Shown piece by piece: positions 8,180 to 16,854 of a stretch of 35,307 nt of DNA. Origin of the DNA: Halanaerobiales bacterium. Lineage in GTDB: Bacteria > Bacillota_F > Halanaerobiia > DY22613. The translations under genes were made by a program, and so were the position numbers. The notes under the pieces were generated by a model, which was given only the letters and a program-made list of their open reading frames with translations, was not told where the DNA came from and did no database searches. Location: contig JAGMES010000034.1 in NCBI GenBank assembly GCA_023128035.1, positions 1 through 35,307 of the forward strand, in the 5' to 3' direction. The stretch's first letter is position 1. Each line of letters opens with the position of its first letter.

Positions 8180-10642
8180 CTAACTCATCAAATAATCTTC
8201 GATTTTCGATGCATACTCATGAGAAATTTCACTGGCAATTCCTGGATCATCTGCTTCAGTATATACATGAAAGACTGGTTCATCAATATCAGGATAGACC
8301 AAAGTCCAACCATGATCATGATAAACCTTGACACCTTCTACTAACTCAACTTTTTCATTTTTTGTAGATTCGATTAACCGCCTCATTACACGGCCTTTCT
8401 CTTCCCAGGGACAATTCACATCCTCCAAATTAGTATAAAATTCAGGAATAGTCTGAATTATACCTTCTAATGTCATCTCCTGGTCAGCCATAAAATCAAG
8501 AACCAATCCCAGAGAGACAGCAGCATCACTGTAAGGGTAGAAAAATGGTTTGCCATTTACTACTGTTTCTTCATAAAACCCTCTCATCACAGTTGGTCTA
8601 TCACTTCTAGTACGAATAACTTCACCACCATATTCATTGACCAAATTATCTATATAAGCAGGTGCATTAACTGGCACAACAAGTTTACGCAAACCCTGAT
8701 TAAGAAGGATCATAGCAATTAAAATTTGAAACTCTTCATCAGTCACAACTCGTCCAGTTTCAGTAATTAAAGTCAGATTCTCTCCATTATGATCAAGAAT
8801 TGCTCCTAGATTGGAGTTTAGATCCTGGATCATGTTACCCATCCGATTACTAGTAGCTAACCTTTCGGCATAACTCAATGGTCGCATTCCTCGTCCATAA
8901 TTATAAGTTGAATCCACATCACAGCCTAATCTCTCTAATAATACAGGAATAATCGGGGCCAGACTTTCTAATTCATAATCCATTACCAAATGATAGCGTT
9001 GTCGCCGAATTTGATCACGATTCAATAGTGAAAGAAGTCCCTGCAAATAGCTCTCCACCATCTGCGGTGCATAATAATATTCTCCAATCAATTCCTGATC
9101 AGCTCGTTTAAAATCTTCATTGAAGAATTTCTTTTCAATCTCTCGTTCCATTGTACGATCAATATTAATTCCATTTCCATCAATAAACTCAATAATTACC
9201 TCTTCAGGATTATCATAACAACATCTGATATGTAATCCACCTTCTGCATCTATTGCAGCGATACTATATCTAGCTACTGGAGATGGAATTTCTCCTAAAT
9301 CCACAACTTTCTGACCAGAAGATAAGAGTCCGGATACAGCAGCTTTTTGTAACATTCTAGAGATTGAAAAATTATCTGAACTTATCGCAATTTCAACGGA
9401 TTTATTAAAAGTTGACCCATATGAGGCAGCAAGTTTAGCCACAAATTCTGGTGTCATCTCAATATTTGAAAGGCCATGCACTCCGTAGGTATTAAAGATT
9501 CGCTTGCGCCATTTTTCTTCCCAAACCAAACTTCTATTAAGATTTGTATAGTCTTCAACTTTCTTTCTGGGCCAAATCTTAACTTCAGCCTGAATCGTTA
9601 CATTCCGCCCCACTGTACTATCTTTACCCAACGAGGCACCCTCAAAGATTCGAATATTATCCTTTGTTTTTACCCCATCACACAAAATTCCAGCTCTCAC
9701 TTCTGCATTTTTACCTAGATACACACCAGACCAAAGAATGCTTCGCTTAAGCGATGAACCTGATTCAATAATAGTATGATCTCCGACTACTGCCGCTTCC
9801 AAATAAGTATTTGGTTTTAGCACCACATCTTCTCCAATATAAACAGGAGAGTTCAAATAAACATCCCCAGGAATCTCAGTATTTTCTCCCACCCAAATTC
9901 CTTCATCTATCTGTCGGCCACAAACATATACATCAGCTTTGCCATTTAAGATATCAAATTGTGTCCTTATATATTGTTCAACATCTCCAATATCTGACCA
10001 ATACCTATCAGTTGGATATCCATAAAGAACTTCCCCATTTTGCATCAATAAAGGAAAAAGATCTTTACTAAAATCAAATTTAACTCCACGCTCAAAATAG
10101 TTAAAAATTGTTGGCTCCATAATATAAATCCCAGTATTCACTAGATCACTAAAAACTTCTCCCCAGGATGGTTTCTCTAGAAAACGATTAATTTCACCAT
10201 TTTCATCAATCATCACAACCCCATATTCCAAAGGTACTGGTTGCTGGCTTAAAACAAGTGTCACTAATCCACCCTTAGAATTATGATATCTAATAGCATC
10301 AGTTAAATTAATATCTGTCAAAGCATCACCACTGACGACAATAAATGATTCATCTAGAAACTCTGTAGCATTTCTCACACTTCCAGCAGTTCCCAAAGGT
10401 TCTTCTTCCAAAAAATATTGAAGTTTCACTCCCCATCTACTGCCATCTCCAAAATAATCCCTAATCATCTCTGGAAGATAGTAAGTTGTAACACCAATCT
10501 CTGTTATTCCATGATCCTTTAATAGTTCAATACTATACTCCATTACTGGTTTATTCAGTATTGGCACCATCGGTTTTGGAAGATTACATGTTAATGGGCG
10601 TAATCTTGCTCCCTGCCCACCTGCCATAATAATTGCTTTCAT
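8180..10642 (-). CDS. NDP-sugar pyrophosphorylase fused to a degenerate phosphomannomutase domain
   Basis: This 820-residue fusion has a sugar-1-phosphate nucleotidyltransferase domain (about 1-235) with the intact signature [18 protein letters not shown], the [12 protein letters not shown] segment and [13 protein letters not shown] left-handed beta-helix follows (about 250-365), then a phosphomannomutase/phosphoglucomutase-like part (about 380-820). That last part looks dead: the phospho-serine loop, usually TASHNP, reads RCCYDNPEE, and the metal loop DGDGDR reads DHNGEN. Such fusions are annotated as mannose-1-phosphate guanylyltransferases. In this operon, directly downstream of a GT4 synthase and upstream of GH15, it may instead supply a nucleotide-glucose donor (inference). 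The ATG start has GGAGG upstream and the gap to the GT4 gene is 19 bp. Confidence 0.88.
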   Translation of the reverse strand: MKAIIMAGGQGARLRPLTCNLPKPMVPILNKPVMEYSIELLKDHGITEIGVTTYYLPEMIRDYFGDGSRWGVKLQYFLEEEPLGTAGSVRNATEFLDESFIVVSGDALTDINLTDAIRYHNSKGGLVTLVLSQQPVPLEYGVVMIDENGEINRFLEKPSWGEVFSDLVNTGIYIMEPTIFNYFERGVKFDFSKDLFPLLMQNGEVLYGYPTDRYWSDIGDVEQYIRTQFDILNGKADVYVCGRQIDEGIWVGENTEIPGDVYLNSPVYIGEDVVLKPNTYLEAAVVGDHTIIESGSSLKRSILWSGVYLGKNAEVRAGILCDGVKTKDNIRIFEGASLGKDSTVGRNVTIQAEVKIWPRKKVEDYTNLNRSLVWEEKWRKRIFNTYGVHGLSNIEMTPEFVAKLAASYGSTFNKSVEIAISSDNFSISRMLQKAAVSGLLSSGQKVVDLGEIPSPVARYSIAAIDAEGGLHIRCCYDNPEEVIIEFIDGNGINIDRTMEREIEKKFFNEDFKRADQELIGEYYYAPQMVESYLQGLLSLLNRDQIRRQRYHLVMDYELESLAPIIPVLLERLGCDVDSTYNYGRGMRPLSYAERLATSNRMGNMIQDLNSNLGAILDHNGENLTLITETGRVVTDEEFQILIAMILLNQGLRKLVVPVNAPAYIDNLVNEYGGEVIRTRSDRPTVMRGFYEETVVNGKPFFYPYSDAAVSLGLVLDFMADQEMTLEGIIQTIPEFYTNLEDVNCPWEEKGRVMRRLIESTKNEKVELVEGVKVYHDHGWTLVYPDIDEPVFHVYTEADDPGIASEISHEYASKIEDYLMS

Positions 10643-10661
10643 TCAACCAGTTCCTCCTTTT

Positions 10662-11942
10662 TTACGTAAGTTTTCTATTTCCTACAGATTGAAATGCATA
10701 TTTTACTCTATCTTCTGTGACCAACTTAAAATTACCATCGAGAATAGTTTCCTCATCACCCCAATTACTATCCAGATACTCTTGATAAACTTTTTTATAA
10801 AACTTCGCAGTTTTATCTGCAATTCCAGGCCAATTGTATTTCTCTTTCGCCAATTTGAAACCATTCAATTTGAGCTTATCACTCAACTTAGGATCTTTAA
10901 GAACACGCAAAATTCCCAGGGCCAGCTCATGAGAAGATCCCTGATGTACTTTGATTCCATTAACACCATCTTCAACAATCTCTCCTAATCCTCCAACATT
11001 CGTAACTAATACTGGAACCTTAGCAGCCATCGCTTCAAGGACCACAATACCAAATGGTTCATACATACTAGGAAATACTGCTAGATCACAAGTCTGATAA
11101 AGATTGTTTCGAATCTCATCATCAATAAACCCAGTAAAATATATTCTGTCATAAATACCTAATTTAGAAGCTAAATACTTAAGCTCTCCCTGTTTTGGGC
11201 CTTTTCCAGCAATCACAAATTTGGTCTTAGGATATTCTAATAATATTTCCGGTATAGCCTCGATCAAAACTTGAACACCTTTTTCCTGAACCAATCTTCC
11301 CACAAAGAAGATCATTTTTTCATCTAAATGAGCATATTTATCCCGAAAACCTTTCGATACGTTTAAAGTAAAGTCCTCTATTCTGACACCATTTTCAATA
11401 ATATCAATTTTATCTTCAGGTACCTGAAACAAATATTTTAGCTCCTGTTTCATATAATTGCTACAACAAATGATCCGCCAGGCTTCATAACATGAAAGCC
11501 ATTCTAAATCATTAATATACCGCTGCAATTCATTATGAATTCCATGGTTTCGACCATGTTCTGTAGCATGAACTGTCATCACCACTGGAATTTTTTGTTG
11601 ATGTTTCAATGTACGAGCAGCCATGATAACTAACCAATCATGGCCATGAATTAAATCAAAATTTCGCCCTTTGGCAAATAATCTACCAGCAACTTGTGCC
11701 ATTTCAAAATTAACTTGAAGAATGTAAGAAGCATAATCAGGAGCATTAATAAATAGAGGGTTAATTCTAATAATTTCCACTCCATTTAGTATCTCTCTTT
11801 CATCCGCTCCAGATGTCATCTGAGTAATCACTGTAACTTGATGACCTGCTTCAACTAATGCTTCACTTAATGAATGTACATGACGTGCGAGTCCACCTAC
11901 TTGCAAAGGTGGATACTCCGGTGAAAAAGTTAAAATCTGCAA
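10662..11942 (-). CDS. GT4-family glycogen synthase-like glycosyltransferase
   Basis: This 426-residue retaining GT-B enzyme would extend an alpha-1,4-glucan from a nucleotide-sugar donor. The N-terminal domain opens QILTFSPEYPPLQVGGLARHV, with the glycine-rich acceptor loop GGLARHVHSL, and includes LIHGHDWL and HATEHGR. The C-terminal domain carries the donor site: FVGRLVQEKGVQVLIEA, IAGKGP, and the EX7E motif in MYEPFGIVVLEAM. The start codon is TTG at 11942, preceded by GGAGGAG. It heads the leftward operon with the nucleotidyltransferase, GH15 and HPr-like genes. The divergent neighbour is a branching enzyme, which supports a role in glycogen. Other GT4 roles such as sucrose or trehalose synthesis cannot be excluded from sequence alone. 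Confidence 0.87.
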   Translation of the reverse strand: MQILTFSPEYPPLQVGGLARHVHSLSEALVEAGHQVTVITQMTSGADEREILNGVEIIRINPLFINAPDYASYILQVNFEMAQVAGRLFAKGRNFDLIHGHDWLVIMAARTLKHQQKIPVVMTVHATEHGRNHGIHNELQRYINDLEWLSCYEAWRIICCSNYMKQELKYLFQVPEDKIDIIENGVRIEDFTLNVSKGFRDKYAHLDEKMIFFVGRLVQEKGVQVLIEAIPEILLEYPKTKFVIAGKGPKQGELKYLASKLGIYDRIYFTGFIDDEIRNNLYQTCDLAVFPSMYEPFGIVVLEAMAAKVPVLVTNVGGLGEIVEDGVNGIKVHQGSSHELALGILRVLKDPKLSDKLKLNGFKLAKEKYNWPGIADKTAKFYKKVYQEYLDSNWGDEETILDGNFKLVTEDRVKYAFQSVGNRKLT

Positions 11943-11981
11943 AGAATCTCCTCCTTACACATAATCTACTTCGTAGCTTTA

Positions 11982-12000
11982 TAACCAACGAAGTTGGTTA
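11982..12000. promoter_or_regulatory. Perfect 8-bp palindrome in the divergent promoter region
   Basis: TAACCAAC GAA GTTGGTTA forms an 8-bp inverted repeat with a 3-bp centre, 40 bp upstream of the GT4 start codon. It is compatible with a dimeric repressor site or a small hairpin in the leader. It does not match the CcpA cre consensus. Confidence 0.45.
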
Positions 12001-12107
12001 AATAACATTTCGGAAGGAAATTGATTCCCACAAAATTATAGTCACTGTTGAAAATTTACCTCACCTATGGAATCTGAGCAATTTATGCCTTCCGAAAATG
12101 TTATTAA
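11998..12107. repeat. Long imperfect inverted repeat spanning the divergent promoter region
   Basis: The arm at 11998-12017 (ending AACATTTCGGAAGG) is the reverse complement of 12088-12107 (starting CCTTCCGAAAATGTT) except for one extra T and one further base. The arms are separated by 70 bp. A minus-strand TATAAT (12035-12040) lies between them, but no good -35 accompanies it. The repeats could be operator pairs for looping, or a stem in a long leader. The 295-bp gap contains no gene. Confidence 0.5.
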
Positions 12108-12180
12108 ACATTCTCTAGCCTTTTAATATCTCCAGTATTGGAGGTTTTATTCAATTATCAGATGTATAAATTTCTTGCTC

Positions 12181-12210
12181 TTGTTTCATATTAAATAGAG
12201 GTATTATGAT
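12181..12210 (+). promoter_or_regulatory. Candidate promoter of the branching-enzyme operon
   Basis: TTGTTT (12181-12186), an 18-bp spacer and TATGAT (12205-12210) lie just upstream of AGGAG at 12224 and the TTG start at 12238. The hexamers match the consensus moderately, so the assignment is tentative. Confidence 0.35.
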
Positions 12211-12237
12211 AGTAAACAAAGATAGGAGTGAATAGAT

Positions 12238-13836
12238 TTGACTGTAGGTTATTTAAACTTAGTTTTACATGCCCATTTACCATTTGTACGTCATCCAGAT
12301 GATGCGGACCCATTAGAAGAGGATTGGCTTTATGAAGCTATAACTGAAACCTATCTTCCATTGCTAAATATAATGGAGCGATTAGAATCTGAACAGGTAC
12401 CCTTTCCAATATCTATCGTTCTTAGTCCAACATTACTCAATATGTTAGATGATGATTTATTACAAACACGCTACCTAAGACGCCTGGAGCGATTAATTGA
12501 ACTTGCCGAAAAAGAGGTGGAAAGAACAAAAAAAGAAGCACCTGAATTTCTAAACGTTGCAAAGATGTATCTTGATCTTTTCAAAAAATCCTTATATCTA
12601 TATTGTGATAAATATAACAAAAATATTATTCAGGGTTTTAAAGGATTGCAGGATAGAGGTCAAATTGAAATAATAACCTGTGCAGCAACTCATGGGTATT
12701 TGCCATTAATGGTCCAGAAAGAAGCAATTCAAGCTCAAATTCGGCAAGGAATAAAAACCTATGAGCGTTTCTTTGGTAAAAAACCTTCAGGAATTTGGTT
12801 GCCAGAATGTGGTTATAACTCTCAAATAGATCAAATTCTTGCTACTGAAGAAATTAAGTATACTTTTATTGACACACACTGCTTGCTTCATGCTTCCCCG
12901 CGTCCAAAATATGGAGTACATGCTCCAATCTATTCTCCTTCAGGAGTCGCTTATTTTGGACGTGATATAGAAACTTCAAGGCAGGTTTGGAGTGCTAAAG
13001 AAGGATATCCTGGAGATTTTGACTACCGTGAATTTTATCGTGATATTGGTTATGATCTCGATTATAACTATATTCGCCCATATCTTCATTCAACGGGAAT
13101 TCGTAAAATGACAGGCATCAAATATTATCGAATAACAGGTAAAACAAATTATAAAGAAATATATAATCCAGTTTGGGGCAGAGACAAAGCAGCAATTCAT
13201 GCAGATAACTTTATCTCTAATCGCCAAAAACAACTAAAATATCTAAGCATGGTTATGGGTACTAATACTTATAGAAAACCACCCATCATCAACGCACCAT
13301 ATGATGCAGAACTTTTTGGCCATTGGTGGTATGAGGGACCACAATTTTTAGAGTTTTTATTCAAAAAAATTCACTTTGATCAAAATGAAGTGAAACTAAC
13401 TACACCTTCTAGATATTTAGAGCAATTTCCCAAATTACAAATTGCCCAACCATCTGAAGGAAGTTGGGGTCATGAAGGATTTCATGAAGTTTGGTTAAAT
13501 GGAACCAATGATTGGATTTATCCTTACTTGCATAAAGCAACAGAAGAAATGATTCAACTTTCTAAACAGCAAAATCCATCTTATCTGAAACAGAGAGCTT
13601 TAAACCAAGCTGCTCGTGAATTATTATTAGCACAAAGCAGTGATTGGGCATTTATTATGAAAACTGGAACAATGGTAGACTATGCTATTAGACGAACTAA
13701 AACTCATTTAAATCATTTTGCTGATATCAACAAGATGATTAGAAAGGATCATATTGATGAAGTGGTATTATCAAAATATGAAAAGGAAAATAATCTTTTT
13801 CCCGAAATGGATTATCACATTTATCAGTGTATGTAG
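12238..13836 (+). CDS. GH57 (DUF1957-type) 1,4-alpha-glucan branching enzyme
   Basis: This 532-residue enzyme would move alpha-1,4 chains to 6-positions, making glycogen branch points. It begins GYLNLVLHAHLPFVRHP, the first conserved GH57 region. The nucleophile is E190 in GIWLPECGYNS and the acid/base D356 in NAPYDAELFGHWWYEGP, positions close to those known in the Thermococcus enzyme. The C-terminal helical region with LLLAQSSDWAFIMKTGTM is characteristic of the branching subgroup. The start is TTG at 12238, ten bases after AGGAG. No signal peptide is present, so it acts in the cytosol. The next gene is a DUF4912 protein 40 bp downstream, a common partner of this branching enzyme. It faces away from the glycogen synthase operon. 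Confidence 0.93.
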   Translation: MTVGYLNLVLHAHLPFVRHPDDADPLEEDWLYEAITETYLPLLNIMERLESEQVPFPISIVLSPTLLNMLDDDLLQTRYLRRLERLIELAEKEVERTKKEAPEFLNVAKMYLDLFKKSLYLYCDKYNKNIIQGFKGLQDRGQIEIITCAATHGYLPLMVQKEAIQAQIRQGIKTYERFFGKKPSGIWLPECGYNSQIDQILATEEIKYTFIDTHCLLHASPRPKYGVHAPIYSPSGVAYFGRDIETSRQVWSAKEGYPGDFDYREFYRDIGYDLDYNYIRPYLHSTGIRKMTGIKYYRITGKTNYKEIYNPVWGRDKAAIHADNFISNRQKQLKYLSMVMGTNTYRKPPIINAPYDAELFGHWWYEGPQFLEFLFKKIHFDQNEVKLTTPSRYLEQFPKLQIAQPSEGSWGHEGFHEVWLNGTNDWIYPYLHKATEEMIQLSKQQNPSYLKQRALNQAARELLLAQSSDWAFIMKTGTMVDYAIRRTKTHLNHFADINKMIRKDHIDEVVLSKYEKENNLFPEMDYHIYQCM

Positions 13837-13876
13837 AAAAATTCGCAAGCTAACATTATCCAGGAGGTGACCTGTT

Positions 13877-14602
13877 GTGATTCAATGGCTTCTTTTACTA
13901 GCCATCGGAATTTTTGTAGTTTTCAATTTTCTACGTCATCGAAATACTAATTCAGAAGAAATTATTCTTCCACCGGGTCACAGGTTAGCAAATAATAAAA
14001 ACAAAGATGACGAATTTGCAGAGGATTTCATCAAAACCAAGAAAGAGATTGGGCAAATGAAAGCTAATGGTGATGAGCAAACAATATTATCTCGGGAAAA
14101 GTATGATCAGGAATCTGGATTAGAACTGGAACCTGTAACATCAGACCATATAATTCAAATCGGTTTTCCAACTAAACGGATTTCTGGACATGAAATGCAA
14201 ATCGATCTAGAATTAACTCCTACTCTTGTAGCATTAACAAAAGATCCCTATTGGATTTATGTTTATTGGGTTCTTCCCCCTGATTCACCCATAGGGAAAT
14301 GGGAGTTAAAAATTCATAATCTTTCCCAACAGACTGAGAAATATGAAAGAATTAATCCACAATCGGGGAACTGGTATTTACCCATTAATCAACCTGATCA
14401 AAAGTTTATCTTTACTCTTGGGATAAGAGATATAGATGGAAAATTTAATCCAATTATTGTATCAAATGAAATTCATACTCCACCTAATCGTCCATCCGAT
14501 AAAGTGGATGCCAAATGGGGAACGATAAAAGAATTTTATGGTCAGAGAAAATTTATGAAAGCTGAAGGTTCTCCGGAGTTTATCTCAAAGAGAAAAGGGT
14601 AG
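13877..14602 (+). CDS. DUF4912 membrane-anchored protein
   Basis: This 241-residue protein has one N-terminal membrane helix (about 3-19, WLLLLAIGIFVVFNF), a charged linker to about residue 95, and a DUF4912 domain in the second half. The domain includes LTPTLVALTKDPYWIYVYW and FTLGIRDIDG. Its fold is a beta-sandwich of unknown function that often neighbours GH57 branching enzymes in Firmicutes and cyanobacteria. The start is GTG at 13877 with a very strong GGAGGTGA nine bases upstream; no other start has such a site. It is co-transcribed with the branching enzyme, and a bidirectional terminator follows. It might tether glycogen enzymes or granules to the membrane, but no function is established. 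Confidence 0.85.
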   Translation: MIQWLLLLAIGIFVVFNFLRHRNTNSEEIILPPGHRLANNKNKDDEFAEDFIKTKKEIGQMKANGDEQTILSREKYDQESGLELEPVTSDHIIQIGFPTKRISGHEMQIDLELTPTLVALTKDPYWIYVYWVLPPDSPIGKWELKIHNLSQQTEKYERINPQSGNWYLPINQPDQKFIFTLGIRDIDGKFNPIIVSNEIHTPPNRPSDKVDAKWGTIKEFYGQRKFMKAEGSPEFISKRKG

Positions 14603-14620
14603 AGAAATATAGAAAAATGA

Positions 14621-14664
14621 ATATAAGAAAGCCTTTCCAAAAATTAGGAAAGGCTTTCTTATAT
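14621..14664. terminator. Bidirectional terminator between convergent genes
   Basis: A perfect 18-bp stem (14621-14638 with 14647-14664, core AAGCCTTTCC/GGAAAGGCTT) and an 8-base loop lie between the DUF4912 gene and the patatin gene. The patatin stop codon at 14659-14661 lies inside the stem. T-rich sequence follows on both strands. Confidence 0.9.
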
Positions 14665-15438
14665 TACATTTTCTTTTTGATCAAAAGTTTCGAGTGCACA
14701 TTTTGTTGCAACATAACCTGCTTCTACTAAATCATCCACTCTATGGATATCAAGACCTGTAAAATTTCGCAAATCAGGTGCAATTAGAATATCACTATCC
14801 ATAATATTGTGATCAAACTGGATTTGAAAAATATTTATCGCACGAATAAGTACATCAAAAAGATTGGTTGGTTCAGTAGTGGGTAACTTGTTAGAAATAA
14901 GATCCACAGCAATTACACGTTCTGCTCCTAACTCTTTTGCAGTAATAATCGGTACATTCTCTTTAAGACCACCATCACTAAGTAAATATTTTCCTAATCT
15001 AACTGGTTCAAAAACTCCAGGAAGCGCACAACTCGCAGCTACAGCAGGTAATATTTTTCCTTGATTTAAAACTATTCGTTTACCAGTAAGAATATCGGTT
15101 GCAACCACTGCAAGAGGTACCTCTAAATCTTCAAAAGAACAATCTCCAATCAATTCTTTAATTTTATTTTGAAAAACATTGGATGAAAGAAAACCTTGCC
15201 GTGGTAACCGTAAGGCTGTAAAATGTCGCCAACCAACTGAACGTGCAAATTCCATTAATTCATCGATAGGAATCCCTTTCGCCAGAGCAGCTGCCACAAT
15301 AGAACCTACACTTGTACCTGTATAGTGAGAAATCTTAATCTGACGCTCTTGAAGATGCTGTAAAACTCCTATATGAGCAATACCTAATGCCGCACCTCCC
15401 CCTAAAGCCAATCCATATGTCTGTTGGTCAATATGCAC
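14659..15438 (-). CDS. Patatin-like phospholipase (RssA/YchK-type)
   Basis: This 259-residue serine acyl hydrolase has the patatin Ser-Asp dyad. The oxyanion loop is LALGGGAALGIAHIGVL, the nucleophile S43 is in GTSVG and the aspartate D155 in SDGG. The family hydrolyses phospholipid acyl chains, although bacterial RssA-type members have poorly known substrates. The likely start is GTG at 15438, six bases after GGAGGTG; an upstream ATG at 15480 lacks a comparable ribosome site. There is no signal peptide. It is the last gene of a run with a methyltransferase (63 bp upstream) and an ECF S component. The stop codon sits within the shared terminator stem. Confidence 0.9.
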   Translation of the reverse strand: MHIDQQTYGLALGGGAALGIAHIGVLQHLQERQIKISHYTGTSVGSIVAAALAKGIPIDELMEFARSVGWRHFTALRLPRQGFLSSNVFQNKIKELIGDCSFEDLEVPLAVVATDILTGKRIVLNQGKILPAVAASCALPGVFEPVRLGKYLLSDGGLKENVPIITAKELGAERVIAVDLISNKLPTTEPTNLFDVLIRAINIFQIQFDHNIMDSDILIAPDLRNFTGLDIHRVDDLVEAGYVATKCALETFDQKENVI

Positions 15439-15501
15439 AGTTGTCACCTCCACAAGAAGCATGTATGTATCAGTTATCATTAAGTATATTCAACAACCTT
15501 T

Positions 15502-16113
15502 TTAAGTATCCTTCTTCCACGGTAAAATAATTGATAATTTTAAAAGATACATTTGATTATCATCTACAATTCCTTTTATTATATATCCCATATTACTGGC
15601 TAGTTCAGCGACCTGATCAGCAGGCGGCAATCTATCTTCTTTCACTTCTTCTCCTGCTTTTTTATGTAAGTTATTAATTGCTTCTCTTGATTGAGAGTGA
15701 AAAATTACAAGCATTCCATCTTTTTTTAATAACTCACGAAATCTAGCGAGAATTTTTCCTTTATCATAAAAATGTGGAAAAACCGAATAACAAACAATCA
15801 GATCAAATTTTTCATCATAGAATGGATATGTGTACACATCTCCCACCACAAATTTTACATTTTCATAATGCTCATGTTTTCTTTGAGAAACCTGAATCAT
15901 TTTTTCAGCAAAATCAATGGCATTAATCTGTGCTACATCACCAAACTTCTCATGTAAAAATGGGATCATTATTCCTGTTCCAGACCCTACATCTAAAATG
16001 GTTGGAGAATCTAAATCTGGCAACTCACTTATTACTTTTTTGATTTTAGTACAATCATGATTTACAATCTTATCCCATTCCTCAGCTTTGTTATTAAAGA
16101 ATTCTCTAGACAT
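15502..16113 (-). CDS. Class I SAM-dependent methyltransferase
   Basis: This 203-residue protein is a single-domain methyltransferase. Motif I is TILDVGSGTGIMIPFL (about 37-52), followed by INAIDFAEKMI, KFVVGDVYTYPF and FDLIVCYSVFPHF. The opening REFFNNKAEEWDK resembles UbiE/COQ5-like methyltransferases found in anaerobes. The ATG start has GAGGAG upstream, and the gene overlaps the stop of the ECF S-component gene by 8 bp, so the two are translationally coupled. That coupling suggests it works on, or with, the transported vitamin or cofactor. The substrate cannot be read from sequence. Confidence 0.85.
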   Translation of the reverse strand: MSREFFNNKAEEWDKIVNHDCTKIKKVISELPDLDSPTILDVGSGTGIMIPFLHEKFGDVAQINAIDFAEKMIQVSQRKHEHYENVKFVVGDVYTYPFYDEKFDLIVCYSVFPHFYDKGKILARFRELLKKDGMLVIFHSQSREAINNLHKKAGEEVKEDRLPPADQVAELASNMGYIIKGIVDDNQMYLLKLSIILPWKKDT

Positions 16114-16645
16114 ATTTTTTCATCTCCTCTTTCGAGTAATTAAAAATTCGAGCACTAATTAATGGAATTAATATTAGTTGAATAATAATACCAGGAAACC
16201 CTGTTATTATTGCACCTGAAATAAAGAGTACGGGATTAGCTGGAAGTCTGGTCATATTAAAGAAAGAAACCATTACCCATACCACTAGTCCAACGCCAAT
16301 TCGTCCAATCACCATACTTAAAATCAATCCAATATAAATATGCAACTTTTTTGTGTGACAGATATAACCAATTATCAAACCATAGAGTGCTAATTCAACA
16401 AACATAATCGGCAACATCGGAAGCATTGGTGGCATACCTGTTAAAAAACTACTCAAGAAAGGTGTAACAGCACCAACTATCATCCCAAACCAAGGCCCTA
16501 AAATTATTCCAGCAAGGAATACTGGTATGTGCATTGGTAAAAATATCGAGCCTCCTGCTCCCACCATATGAAATGCCATAGGTAAGATAACACCCACTGC
16601 TACTAAGAGTGACATATACACCATCTGTTTTGTCTTTCCAATCAT
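16106..16645 (-). CDS. ECF transporter substrate-binding (S) component, specificity unknown
   Basis: This 179-residue integral membrane protein has about six hydrophobic segments and the features of ECF S components. It has an early small-residue helix, then FLPMHIPVFLAGIILGPWFG, PFLSSFLTGMPPMLPMLPIMF and ELALYGLIIGY. It would bind a vitamin, cofactor or metal and dock on a shared EcfA/A'/T module, which is not in this window. The start is ATG at 16645 because GGAGGAG lies seven bases upstream; an in-frame ATG at 16696 lies inside the leader terminator. A structured leader with a terminator precedes it, consistent with control by its ligand. The overlapping methyltransferase gene is downstream. 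Confidence 0.82.
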   Translation of the reverse strand: MIGKTKQMVYMSLLVAVGVILPMAFHMVGAGGSIFLPMHIPVFLAGIILGPWFGMIVGAVTPFLSSFLTGMPPMLPMLPIMFVELALYGLIIGYICHTKKLHIYIGLILSMVIGRIGVGLVVWVMVSFFNMTRLPANPVLFISGAIITGFPGIIIQLILIPLISARIFNYSKEEMKKYV

Positions 16646-16664
16646 TCTAACTCCTCCTTCACAT

Positions 16665-16717
16665 AAAAAAACCATGAAAAGTAAAGCTATTTTCAAATAG
16701 CTTAAACCTTCATGGTT
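16665..16717 (-). terminator. Leader terminator (attenuator) before the ECF S-component gene
   Basis: On the minus strand AACCATGAA (16709-16717) pairs with TTCATGGTT (16670-16678) around an inner 9-bp hairpin, AAGCTATTT/AAATAGCTT (16684-16703). The U run at 16665-16671 follows at once. It lies 20 bases before the ribosome site of the S-component gene, so it should stop transcription before that gene unless antiterminated. The upstream HD gene ends more than 130 bp away, so this is a leader element and not that gene's terminator. Confidence 0.65.
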
Positions 16718-16750
16718 ATTCTATATCTTAATTTATAGTACTCAGATTAA

Positions 16751-16806
16751 TGATAAAACCAGAGATTCGCCTCTGTATGTAATCACTTCTTGTGATTATA
16801 TTATCA
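16751..16806 (-). promoter_or_regulatory. Three-way-junction leader RNA, candidate riboswitch aptamer
   Basis: On the minus strand a compact 56-base fold is possible. P1 pairs TGATAA with TTATCA (16801-16806 with 16751-16756). P2 is TAATCAC/GTGATTA with a 5-base loop (16780-16798). P3 is CAGAG/CTCTG with the loop GCGAAT (16760-16775). It lies upstream of an intrinsic terminator in the ECF S-component leader. It does not match a riboswitch class I know. Confidence 0.4.
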
Positions 16807-16854
16807 AACTTATTTCATCATAATTATGTTACAATAACAAGACTTCTATATTTC

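Noticed and set aside
11982..12000. CcpA cre site in the divergent glycogen promoter region
   Set aside because: TAACCAACGAAGTTGGTTA lacks the central CG flanked by the TGNAA/TTNCA pattern of cre. No good cre match was seen by eye in the window.
16751..16806. Purine riboswitch upstream of the ECF S component
   Set aside because: The three-way junction and a TATAATC segment recall the class, but the loops are 5 and 6 bases without the paired G/C bases needed for the loop-loop contact, and the conserved junction bases do not match.
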